Positions 9,715 through 17,509 of a stretch of DNA of 64,000 nt are shown here, piece after piece. The stretch is taken from the NCBI GenBank assembly GCA_002708265.1, contig PANA01000005.1, forward strand, positions 144,216 through 208,215, in the 5' to 3' direction. Source of the stretch: Legionellales bacterium (GTDB lineage: Bacteria; Pseudomonadota; Gammaproteobacteria; Berkiellales; Berkiellaceae). Positions within the stretch are counted from its first letter, which is position 1; every line of letters starts with the position of its first letter. The notes under the pieces were generated by a model. It searched no databases and had not been told where the DNA came from. It saw only the letters and a list, made by a program, of their open reading frames with translations. The position numbers were made by a program, and so were the translations under genes.

Positions 9715-10695
9715 TTACCCCTTCAATTGGTTAAGTAATTCAAATCCGAGTGTATCTAAGCCATGTGGAACTACACTCAGCCGCCAGGCATTAGCAAGAC
9801 CAAAGCCCGCACACTTTACAGCATCTTTATCAGTCATAATGATGCACTCACTTGCTATGTTCTCAAAATCGTCTGCCGTAAATTTATGGTGATCAGCAAA
9901 CGCATGCTGAATAATAGTAATGCCTGCCGCTGTTAGCGTATCAAAGAACCGCTGTGGATTACCGATACCTGCAACTGCATGCACGGTTCCGTTAAAAGCA
10001 CCCAATGGCTTTGTATTTAGTGGATTACCGATTTGTATGCAACCACTTGGTTGTAACGAGAAATTGATTTTAGCTTTTTGACTTTGCCCCTGAGATATAA
10101 GCCAATCAACAGTTTCTAATCGGCTCGCGGGTTCTCTTAGGGGGCCTGCAGGCAAACACTGATAATTACCAAGCCCTCTTTGCCCATCCAGGACCGCAAT
10201 CTCATAATCACGGGCAACGGCGTAATGTTGCATGCCATCGTCCATTAAAACGATATCTACATTCAGTTCATTTCTTAAAAACTGAATCCCCTTAGCCCGT
10301 TTTTTACTAACGACCACAGGGCACTTCAGTTGTTGAGCCATTAGCAAAGGCTCATCACCGACGGCTTCTGGCTTATCAGATGCCTCCACCAAGTGAGGCC
10401 CTTCTATAGCCCCTTTGTATCCTTTGCTAACCACTCCTGGACGATAACCATGATGGCTCAAGAACTCCGCGAGCCACATGACAGTTGGCGTCTTACCGGT
10501 TCCACCGATAGTAATATTTCCGACAACAATGACTGGGCAGGAAAAGCGAATTTGGTTTAAACGCCCACTGCGATACAATCGTCGTCGATAGGTAGTAATT
10601 ATCCTAAAGAGCCAACCCAAAGGATACAGAGGCAGCAGCCAGGGATAGGGACTATAAGCAAGTCTTTGCCAGACGGTACTAAGTAACAACATCAA
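9715..10695 (-). CDS. lpxK: tetraacyldisaccharide 4'-kinase LpxK
   Basis: Inner-membrane kinase of 326 residues that phosphorylates the 4' position of the lipid A disaccharide. It has an N-terminal membrane anchor (about 10-30) followed by the P-loop GNITIGGTGKTPT (Walker residues about 64-69) and DDGMQHYAVARDYEI. Its start lies 17 bases inside the end of msbA, so the two are translationally linked; the second ATG (10692) is an equally possible start. Confidence 0.95.
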   Translation of the reverse strand: MMLLLSTVWQRLAYSPYPWLLPLYPLGWLFRIITTYRRRLYRSGRLNQIRFSCPVIVVGNITIGGTGKTPTVMWLAEFLSHHGYRPGVVSKGYKGAIEGPHLVEASDKPEAVGDEPLLMAQQLKCPVVVSKKRAKGIQFLRNELNVDIVLMDDGMQHYAVARDYEIAVLDGQRGLGNYQCLPAGPLREPASRLETVDWLISQGQSQKAKINFSLQPSGCIQIGNPLNTKPLGAFNGTVHAVAGIGNPQRFFDTLTAAGITIIQHAFADHHKFTADDFENIASECIIMTDKDAVKCAGFGLANAWRLSVVPHGLDTLGFELLNQLKG

Positions 10696-12433
10696 ACTGC
10701 AGGCGTCGTAAATTCACGTACGCGCCCCCCTTTTCAATGAGCTCATTATGGGGACCCATTTCAACGATCTGCCCCTGCTCTATAACAAGAATTTTATCTG
10801 CATTTTCGATAGTAGATAATCGGTGGGCGATTACCAAAGTTGTACAATGTTTCATCAGATCGTCCAAAGCCGCCTGAATATAGCGCTCAGACTCAGTATC
10901 CAGAGCACTAGTGGCTTCGTCTAGGATAAGAATCGGAGCCTTTTTAATAATAGCCCTTGCAATAGCAATCCGTTGTCGCTGTCCACCAGAAAGGCGTAAA
11001 CCGTTTTCACCGACTACTGTATTAAGACCATCTGGCAGGCTGTCAATAAACTCAAGCATATATGCCGAACGAGCCGCCTCCATAATCTCTTCACTCGATA
11101 CCTCACGCCCCATTGCACCGTAGGCAATGTTATATCCAATGGTCTCATTGAATAGCGTGATATGTTGAGAGACCACTGCAATATTGTTCCTTAAATCTTG
11201 CAGTGGAATATCTTGAACTTGTATTCCATCAATTAATATTTGCCCATCTGCGTCATAAAAGCGAGGAACCAATCCAACTAGAGTTGATTTACCCCCGCCT
11301 GAACGCCCTACGATAGCAACCGTTTCTCCTCTTTTCACAGAGAAACTGATATCTTTGAGCACTGGCGCAACACCGTGAGCTGAAGGGTATTGAAAGCTGA
11401 CTCGTTTAAAGACGATTTCTCCTCCCGCATCTCCCAGGGGCTGAGTACCGTGATCAGGTTCAATTGGCTCATCTAACAGCTCAAAGATACTCGCCGCACC
11501 GGCTATTCCTTTTTGAATAGTGGCGTTTACCTTGGTCAACTGTTTAATTGGTTTTAATATAATCAACATCGACGAGATCATCGCTGCAAATGCACCTGGA
11601 GAAATACTTGTACTGAAGGTTGTGTCTGCCGTTGCGAGATAGATAGTGGCGGCTAGTGCGCATGCTCCCAATATCTGAATAATCGGGATACTAATCGCTG
11701 AGGTCGTAATATGCCGCATTTCTTGATGGCGATTATTTGCTGATATCTCATCAAAAGTGCGCTGTGCTTGTTCTTGGCCTGTAAAACTTTTAACAACCTG
11801 ATGCCCTTCAATCGCTTCTTCAGAGATATGCGTCACATCGGCCATGGAGTCTTGAACGCGATTACTATACTTTCTGAGACGCTTACTAAAGATATGCATT
11901 ACAAGCGCCATAAGTGGCATAGTCACCAAAAACAATAATGTTAACGGAACACTAATTGAGAGCATCACAATTAATAAACCAATGGCTGTAAAACTTTCTC
12001 TAACCATCACCGTTAACGCATCTGTACACGCATCAGCAACCTGTTCCACATTAAAAGTAATACGGGATAACAACTCACCTGAGCTATGATTGTCATAAAA
12101 ACTATGAGGCAGATGCAGGTACTGATTAAAAAGCTTACGTCTGAAATTCATGACAACGGTGCGCCCCACCCAGCCCATAAAATAGGTAGATAAGAAGGTC
12201 GCCAATCCTCTAAGGGTAAAAATCCCTAAAACGACCACGGGTATCCAGCCGATAAAGGACTCATTTCGAGCAACAAAGCCCTCATTAAGCAAAGGCTCTA
12301 GCAGCTTCACCAAACCGGCATCGACGAAGGCATATAATATATTTCCGACGATGGCCAAGGTAAACATCACCCAGTAAGGCTTCACCTCTCCTAAAAGACG
12401 CTTATATACCTGCTTTCCATCGATTTTAGACAT
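10679..12433 (-). CDS. msbA: lipid A flippase MsbA
   Basis: ABC exporter half-transporter of about 584 residues that flips core-lipid A across the inner membrane. Six membrane helices fill the first ~310 residues. The nucleotide-binding domain has Walker A GRSGGGKST (about 375-383), the signature LSGGQRQRIAIA, Walker B ILILDEATSALD and the H-loop IAHRLST. I chose the ATG at 12433 (MSKIDGKQV); a GTG four codons earlier is possible but has no ribosome site. It leads the lpxK-Trm112-kdsB operon. Confidence 0.95.
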   Translation of the reverse strand: MSKIDGKQVYKRLLGEVKPYWVMFTLAIVGNILYAFVDAGLVKLLEPLLNEGFVARNESFIGWIPVVVLGIFTLRGLATFLSTYFMGWVGRTVVMNFRRKLFNQYLHLPHSFYDNHSSGELLSRITFNVEQVADACTDALTVMVRESFTAIGLLIVMLSISVPLTLLFLVTMPLMALVMHIFSKRLRKYSNRVQDSMADVTHISEEAIEGHQVVKSFTGQEQAQRTFDEISANNRHQEMRHITTSAISIPIIQILGACALAATIYLATADTTFSTSISPGAFAAMISSMLIILKPIKQLTKVNATIQKGIAGAASIFELLDEPIEPDHGTQPLGDAGGEIVFKRVSFQYPSAHGVAPVLKDISFSVKRGETVAIVGRSGGGKSTLVGLVPRFYDADGQILIDGIQVQDIPLQDLRNNIAVVSQHITLFNETIGYNIAYGAMGREVSSEEIMEAARSAYMLEFIDSLPDGLNTVVGENGLRLSGGQRQRIAIARAIIKKAPILILDEATSALDTESERYIQAALDDLMKHCTTLVIAHRLSTIENADKILVIEQGQIVEMGPHNELIEKGGAYVNLRRLQFDVVT

Positions 12434-12619
12434 AAGTAATCCCACTTAAAATTTAGTTGATTATATCACGTTGATGCAAACCACCGGCTACTAGAGGCAT
12501 GTTTGAGATTAAAGATAAATATGTTTGTCACCTTTCATACTCGCTTTAGACCAGTTGATGAAAAAATAGATTATTAGAGCTGAATTCTAATTCATCCTGA
12601 GTCGTTTTAGGAGAACAGT

Positions 12620-13407
12620 ATGATTGAAATAGCCCCAGAAAATGTCCCATTTTTTACTGAGTCCTTCAAGAGAATCACTAGGAAAGACTTCTCTGCAGCG
12701 GCTACGCCTCATGAGTTACAGGGAGGTGCACAAAATCAAATGGTGATGGTTGACTTAGGTCCAGGGGGAGGAAAAGTCTTCTGTACTAAAGCATACCTTG
12801 ACACTGCTTCTGAATTCTTTCCTGATCAATTTGTAATGCGGTGAGTTAAAGAAAAATATGTCGAACTTGAGAGATGCTTCTCTCATAGCGGCACGAGCAA
12901 AAATAGAACCTAAGCTTCTGCATGACACAAGAGATAAAAAATATTTTTGGTGACATTAGAATATGACGCTCAGGGAACTGTAGAATGGGTAGATCCTAAT
13001 ACTACTCAACTTCCTCCTTCCGTTTCAAAACCACATGAACATGAAGCTGTTAGGCTAATGAAAAAACTTCACTGCTTCACCGCCTTGCTGCGCCTGACTT
13101 AAGTCAAGGAAAATCTGATGATTTAGTTCAAGGTGATGGTGCGTATACTCTTCAAAAAATGAAATCAGAACTCCAAAAAGACAAGCATTCAGATAATATT
13201 GTATTATGGCCAGCAGTCTCTATTTCAACTTTTCGGCGCTATCATCCATATTGGGAGAGTTAGTTCTACAGTCTTATGACTATTAACTACTGTAAATCAT
13301 ACACACTTACAGCCTTTAGTGCAGTGACTGATTCTTATGATAGCGAGACACAAAGTAATGTTGAGCTTGAAGACCAAAAACCATTTTTACCAGCAAAACG
13401 GGTTTAA
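12620..13407 (+). pseudogene. frameshifted gene remnant of unknown family
   Basis: Starts with AGGAG and ATG at 12620 and reads 74 codons (MIEIAPENVPFF ... DQFVMR) to a stop. A coherent protein continues across frame changes: ELKKNMSNLRDASLIAAR to about 12945, then NIFLVTLEYDAQGTVEWVDP to about 13075, then HRLAAPDLSQGKSDD ... RRYHPYWES to a TAG at 13261. The same frame then runs on as MTINYCKSYTLTAF ... FLPAKRV to TAA at 13405. That makes three frameshifts and an in-frame stop in an original product of about 260 residues. I do not recognise the family. It converges on the effector-like pair and lies in the insertion between msbA and comEC. Stretches not read as protein, including 12434-12619, hold only promoter-like sequence. 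Confidence 0.6.
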
Positions 13408-13434
13408 AAAAAAGGGCATAATCTGCTCCCTGTT
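13404..13434 (-). terminator. terminator after the paralogous pair
   Basis: On the minus strand AGGGAGCA-GATTA-TGCCCTTTTTTTT: a short GC-rich stem with one bulged A followed by eight T. It lies just past the stop at 13451 and also faces the end of the pseudogene. Confidence 0.65.
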
Positions 13435-13450
13435 TTCAATTCATTATATA

Positions 13451-15412
13451 TTATTTCTTTTTAAAAAGCCTTTCTTTCAAAGTTTGTGGTTTATGACTCG
13501 CAGTTGTGCTCAATGTCTTTGATAAAATTTTTGACGCCTTCCGTTTTATTCTTTCTTTTATGGATTCATTCATAGACGTGACAACTTTTCGTTCCTGCTT
13601 TGGAATCTCAGATCGCAAATGCCGAACCATCACTTTAAGATATTTTTTTGTCTCCTTAAGTGCTCTTTTAATAGCAGGGGAACTGTCTGTTTTTCTGATT
13701 GCATTGAGCTTCTCTATAAACTCTTCAGCGGATAATATTTTTCCAGCATGCGCAACATGTATGTACTCTTCAAGCCTCTCACTTCCGTCAAATGTTGATA
13801 GTGGATTTGGGTTTGAAGGATCATTCTTAATATTAAAAAATAATTTAAGCGGTGACCCTAAAACTGAAAAGTTTGATTCATATATCGTGTCTAGAAAGAG
13901 TCGCCCTTTTGAACCGAAGGTGGATTCTTTGAAAGAAGCCTTCCAGCCGTAGAAGGTAGGTCGACCTATGTATTTCTTTCGATCAGGCATCATTTGCCTA
14001 TCATAGACCCGATATAGCTTATCTTTATTTCCAAAATGAACGCTTCTGTTTTTATAACTATCGATCTCCTTTAAGGCCTGTAGTGCTTTCTTGTATAAAC
14101 TTGAGTCTCTGGGCTCAGAATCTAACAGTGAAGAACAGGATTCAGTAAGCGCTGCACGTAATTCAGCATTGTCGTAAATAGATAACTCTCTAGACTCTAG
14201 AATAATATCCAAGTTGGGATTCGATGACTCAGCTCTCACTTCTGGAACAAACTTATAATGGTCTAAGCATTTATCAAGAGCAACTTCTGGATTACATTTT
14301 ATAACATCAATATAATTGTCCTTTGACAGTTGAACAAACTCTCTTGTTGTAACTTTTAAGAACAAAGACATTAATATTGCTTGTTGATTGGTATCAACAT
14401 CGCCAATGTGACTTATAAAAAAATCACATAATTTTTGTCGAAACGCTTGAGCGGTTCCTCCTGAACTAAGTTTACTAATAGCATAAAATAATTCAGAAAC
14501 ACTTTCTTCAGTGTCAAGCTCATTTTCTAATAAAAACTTTCCTAACTGATTGTCAGAGAAATGAATACCAGAATCTGTGAATTCCACAAAAAGTTCTGTA
14601 TCATCCTCTAAAGTACTTAGGGTAAGCGATGGAACGCCACTTTCTGTACTAATAGCACTATTTACCTTATTTAAATATATTACATCATCATCGAAAGAAA
14701 CCATTTTCTTTCTACGTGATTTTGTGAATAGCGCTCTATATAACGAGGGGTAATCTTTAGAATCGACCATACGTTGGCTTGGAGATCTCTGGCCTGCGTC
14801 AACGGTTCTGGTCGCTAATGCATACCGTCTGTAAACAGCCTGTGGTTCATCTGCTCTTAAATCATTCTCACCCCTGTCTAATCTTTCGAAAACGGTTTTA
14901 AATGTTGGGAATGAATATGCTCTGGCAACAGCTGAGTAACCAGACATTGCTTTTAGTTCGGTGACTTTTCCTTTTTCATCGAGAGCATAGTTAACTCTCG
15001 TATTAGGAAATTGTTTGGCAGCATCAGCAACGTAAATACTCAGTTGAAGTAATTCTCGTTGAAAGGCAATATATTTATCCCTAGTATGCTTTAGTTGTTT
15101 AAGAAAGTCCTTATGCTTTCGTTTTGAAAAAGGTCCTTTTTTATTGATTTTTTGTATGCGCTCATTTGAAAGCTTTATCTGCTTACTATATCCTTCGTAC
15201 AGCTCTTGAATAGTGGCATATAAAGATTCAAGCCCCTCTAGTTTAGTTGGATCAAAGATAGCTTCAGTCTTCCCAGATTGCACAATCCACGAATCACCTA
15301 GCTGGCCTTGAAGCACGACCCTATGTGGTTTCCCCTTTTTACCAGGAAGAACTGATAATCTATGAGACCCTACTTCAGCAAACGGCTTTGGTTCTTCATC
15401 TTTTTTAAACAT
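13451..15412 (-). CDS. unknown protein, second of a paralogous pair (653 aa)
   Basis: Cytoplasmic-looking 653-residue protein with no signal peptide and no clear membrane segment. It matches the upstream 661-residue protein along its length: LESLY followed by a helical, probably coiled-coil region (about 60-130), a middle domain containing LSKDNYIDVI, LKEIDSYKNR, then VLGSPLKLFFNI and the C-terminal block EEYIHVAHAGKILSAEEFIEKL. The tail is rich in Lys/Arg (LKERLFKKK). I recognise no catalytic motif and no family. Size, solubility, helix content, duplication and position beside a decayed gene recall secreted effectors, but that is inference. It follows its paralogue by 41 bases and ends at a terminator. 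Confidence 0.9.
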   Translation of the reverse strand: MFKKDEEPKPFAEVGSHRLSVLPGKKGKPHRVVLQGQLGDSWIVQSGKTEAIFDPTKLEGLESLYATIQELYEGYSKQIKLSNERIQKINKKGPFSKRKHKDFLKQLKHTRDKYIAFQRELLQLSIYVADAAKQFPNTRVNYALDEKGKVTELKAMSGYSAVARAYSFPTFKTVFERLDRGENDLRADEPQAVYRRYALATRTVDAGQRSPSQRMVDSKDYPSLYRALFTKSRRKKMVSFDDDVIYLNKVNSAISTESGVPSLTLSTLEDDTELFVEFTDSGIHFSDNQLGKFLLENELDTEESVSELFYAISKLSSGGTAQAFRQKLCDFFISHIGDVDTNQQAILMSLFLKVTTREFVQLSKDNYIDVIKCNPEVALDKCLDHYKFVPEVRAESSNPNLDIILESRELSIYDNAELRAALTESCSSLLDSEPRDSSLYKKALQALKEIDSYKNRSVHFGNKDKLYRVYDRQMMPDRKKYIGRPTFYGWKASFKESTFGSKGRLFLDTIYESNFSVLGSPLKLFFNIKNDPSNPNPLSTFDGSERLEEYIHVAHAGKILSAEEFIEKLNAIRKTDSSPAIKRALKETKKYLKVMVRHLRSEIPKQERKVVTSMNESIKERIKRKASKILSKTLSTTASHKPQTLKERLFKKK

Positions 15413-15453
15413 TTATATTACTCGCTAATGCAAATCTTGATATAAATTTATCA

Positions 15454-17439
15454 CTAATACTTTGCAGCCTTTTTCATTCGTTTAAAATCCTTTATTCCTT
15501 TTTTCAATTCTTCTTTTTGTTCTTTCAAATGAGTTTTTACACGTTTTTGAGGCGTTGATGATCTTTTTGCTCGCTCCTGAGTTGTTAACGCTCTTCCGCC
15601 CTCTCTCAGAATTTCAACCTGTAGGTTTTGAGTCATTTCCTGAAGCATTTTTTTGGTTTGATGTATGGCAAATCCCATCGCCTGCGTCCTTTCCTGTTCA
15701 GGGACACCCTCAAGTTTTTTAATAAAATCACTCGCACTCATAATCTGTCCACCATGGGCAACACAGATATATTCTTCAATAACCACATCATTACTTAGAG
15801 ATGAAAGGACTGATGAATCCTTATTGTCATCTAATATATTTATAAACATTTTGGCCTGAGAACCCATCACATGATAATCAGTTCTAAATGCTTTAGTTAT
15901 TAACAAGCCTGCACCCTCAGCAGCCTGTGTTCTATACTTTCCTTTTGTTTTATCTTTAAACCCAGAACGCTTATCTTTCACACGATCTTTCATTCTTTTA
16001 AGACCAAAGTATTTTCTTCGATTCATGTAAGCATCTATCTCTCGTAGAATCTGACGTGCTTTTTGTTGATGAATAGACTTGACTGAACTAATTTTTGAGT
16101 TTGCCACTTCTGAAAGTGCTTCTTGAAGGATAGGATTTGAAAGTATTTGACCAAGAGTATTTTTTCCTTCTACTCTATACTTACTCCAAGCTTCAAAAAC
16201 AGCCTCAATATTGTTTTCAAAGATATCCACATAATCACTTTTAGTCAGCTTAAGGTGTGTATTCATTTTGGGGTTTAAAATCAAGAGCAAGCTTGCTTCT
16301 CTTCCCCCCGAACGCTTAGCCAAATCAGTGGTGAGTTCCTGTTTAAAGAAATCAGATATTTCTTGATAAACCAAACCATCCGCTCGAACAGTTTTTTGTT
16401 TACTGTCTACTTTCCCTGAAACAAGACATTCAGAAGCGAGAGATACCAATGCTTCAACAGCTGATGATGCTTGTTTGACATCAAACGGTTTATCGAGTGA
16501 TATTTTTGATCTACTTGCTTGAATATGTAATCCGTTCTCAAATAATTTAATACTCATAGAACGGCTTTTAGGCGTTTCACTTCTGGCTGGTGGCTCAGAT
16601 GGGAAGGTAATATTTAATTTAAGGCCACTTTTATCTCGGGTACTTTCTAAATAAAAATCAGATTTTACTTCTTTATCATTTAAAGGTTTTTCTCGAATTA
16701 CTGATCTATTAGTTGGCGGCAAAATTATTTCAAACTTTTCTTTTACCTGATCATCCCTGATCATATGCACCTTGGGCTTTTCAGTATCCTGTCTTGTCTC
16801 TTCTGCTACTCTGGAAAAACGCTTTTCAAGTACTGATGAAGGACTATAGCTATCGTCTAGTTCTGCTCCACCATCAGACAAAGCAGAAAATGGTAGAAAA
16901 CTCGACACTTCATCAATGGCATCTTGTTTATTCAATCCTTGCAGAGATGTTTTCAAACTTGTTTCTTCAGCTTCAAAATATGCTCTTTTCTCTTCTTGAA
17001 ACTTAGCCTGACTGCACAAGTACAAGCCAACTCTTAGAGCATTCAAACGATGATTTTTTACCTTTTCAATATACTCATTTATTGTTCTTATACTCTGTTT
17101 CAGCTCTAAAATTCGCGGATGATTAGATTCTTTATTCTCATTGTTCAGCCTGTCTATGCTTTGATATGTTTGACTGACCTTTCTTTCATAACGTAAAAGT
17201 TTTTCATCATGAGACTTAATTAACTGGTCTATACGCTGATATAGAGACTCAAGATCCATTGCTTGTCGGGGATCAAAGTATTCTTTTCCAGTACTGTCTC
17301 GAAAGGCAATTAACTCCGCAGTGCCAGGCAAGCGTATCCAAAGTTTAAGTTGTGTGCTTCCTTTATCTACTATAGCCTGCAGCCTAATAGTCTTATAGTC
17401 TATTAAATTCAATGGCTTGTCTTTTTCAACTTTAGGCAT
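15454..17439 (-). CDS. unknown protein, first of a paralogous pair (661 aa)
   Basis: A 661-residue protein, hydrophilic and mostly helical by eye. Region about 65-160 (DLESLYQRIDQLI ... KVKNHRLNALRVGLYLCSQ) is probably coiled coil; about 180-290 is low-complexity, Ser/Glu/Lys-rich and absent or diverged in the paralogue; the C-terminal half has LTKSDYVDIF, LREIDAYMNRRKYFG, DYHVMGSQAKMFINI and EEYICVAHGGQIMSASDFIKKL, all with counterparts in the downstream gene. The C-terminus is strongly basic (KEELKKGIKDFKRMKKAAKY). No family recognised. It is the first gene of a two-gene unit starting in the 70-base gap after comEC; a palindrome covers its ribosome-site region. Confidence 0.9.
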   Translation of the reverse strand: MPKVEKDKPLNLIDYKTIRLQAIVDKGSTQLKLWIRLPGTAELIAFRDSTGKEYFDPRQAMDLESLYQRIDQLIKSHDEKLLRYERKVSQTYQSIDRLNNENKESNHPRILELKQSIRTINEYIEKVKNHRLNALRVGLYLCSQAKFQEEKRAYFEAEETSLKTSLQGLNKQDAIDEVSSFLPFSALSDGGAELDDSYSPSSVLEKRFSRVAEETRQDTEKPKVHMIRDDQVKEKFEIILPPTNRSVIREKPLNDKEVKSDFYLESTRDKSGLKLNITFPSEPPARSETPKSRSMSIKLFENGLHIQASRSKISLDKPFDVKQASSAVEALVSLASECLVSGKVDSKQKTVRADGLVYQEISDFFKQELTTDLAKRSGGREASLLLILNPKMNTHLKLTKSDYVDIFENNIEAVFEAWSKYRVEGKNTLGQILSNPILQEALSEVANSKISSVKSIHQQKARQILREIDAYMNRRKYFGLKRMKDRVKDKRSGFKDKTKGKYRTQAAEGAGLLITKAFRTDYHVMGSQAKMFINILDDNKDSSVLSSLSNDVVIEEYICVAHGGQIMSASDFIKKLEGVPEQERTQAMGFAIHQTKKMLQEMTQNLQVEILREGGRALTTQERAKRSSTPQKRVKTHLKEQKEELKKGIKDFKRMKKAAKY

Positions 17440-17443
17440 AGGT

Positions 17444-17457
17444 CTTGTTCCAACAAG
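17444..17457 (-). promoter_or_regulatory. palindrome over the leader of the paralogous pair
   Basis: CTTGTT-CC-AACAAG: two perfect six-base arms with a two-base centre, 5 to 18 bases before the ATG at 17439. It could be an operator or a hairpin hiding the ribosome site. Function is inferred. Confidence 0.4.
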
Positions 17458-17509
17458 GTTTCACATGCCTCATTAGTCCATTACCTTTATAAATAGTTCG
17501 ATTTAAGAA

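Noticed and set aside
13337..13522. 61-codon plus-strand frame near the terminator
   Set aside because: Runs through the terminator and into the 3' end of a convergent gene; the pseudogene reading in another frame explains the region better.
13506..13952. 148-codon plus-strand frame antisense to the 653-residue protein
   Set aside because: Shadow of a real minus-strand gene; no start signals or family features.
13451..17439. Homology between the paralogous pair and the giant protein
   Set aside because: I compared the conserved blocks and found no convincing shared motif; similarity is limited to general helical, basic-tailed character.
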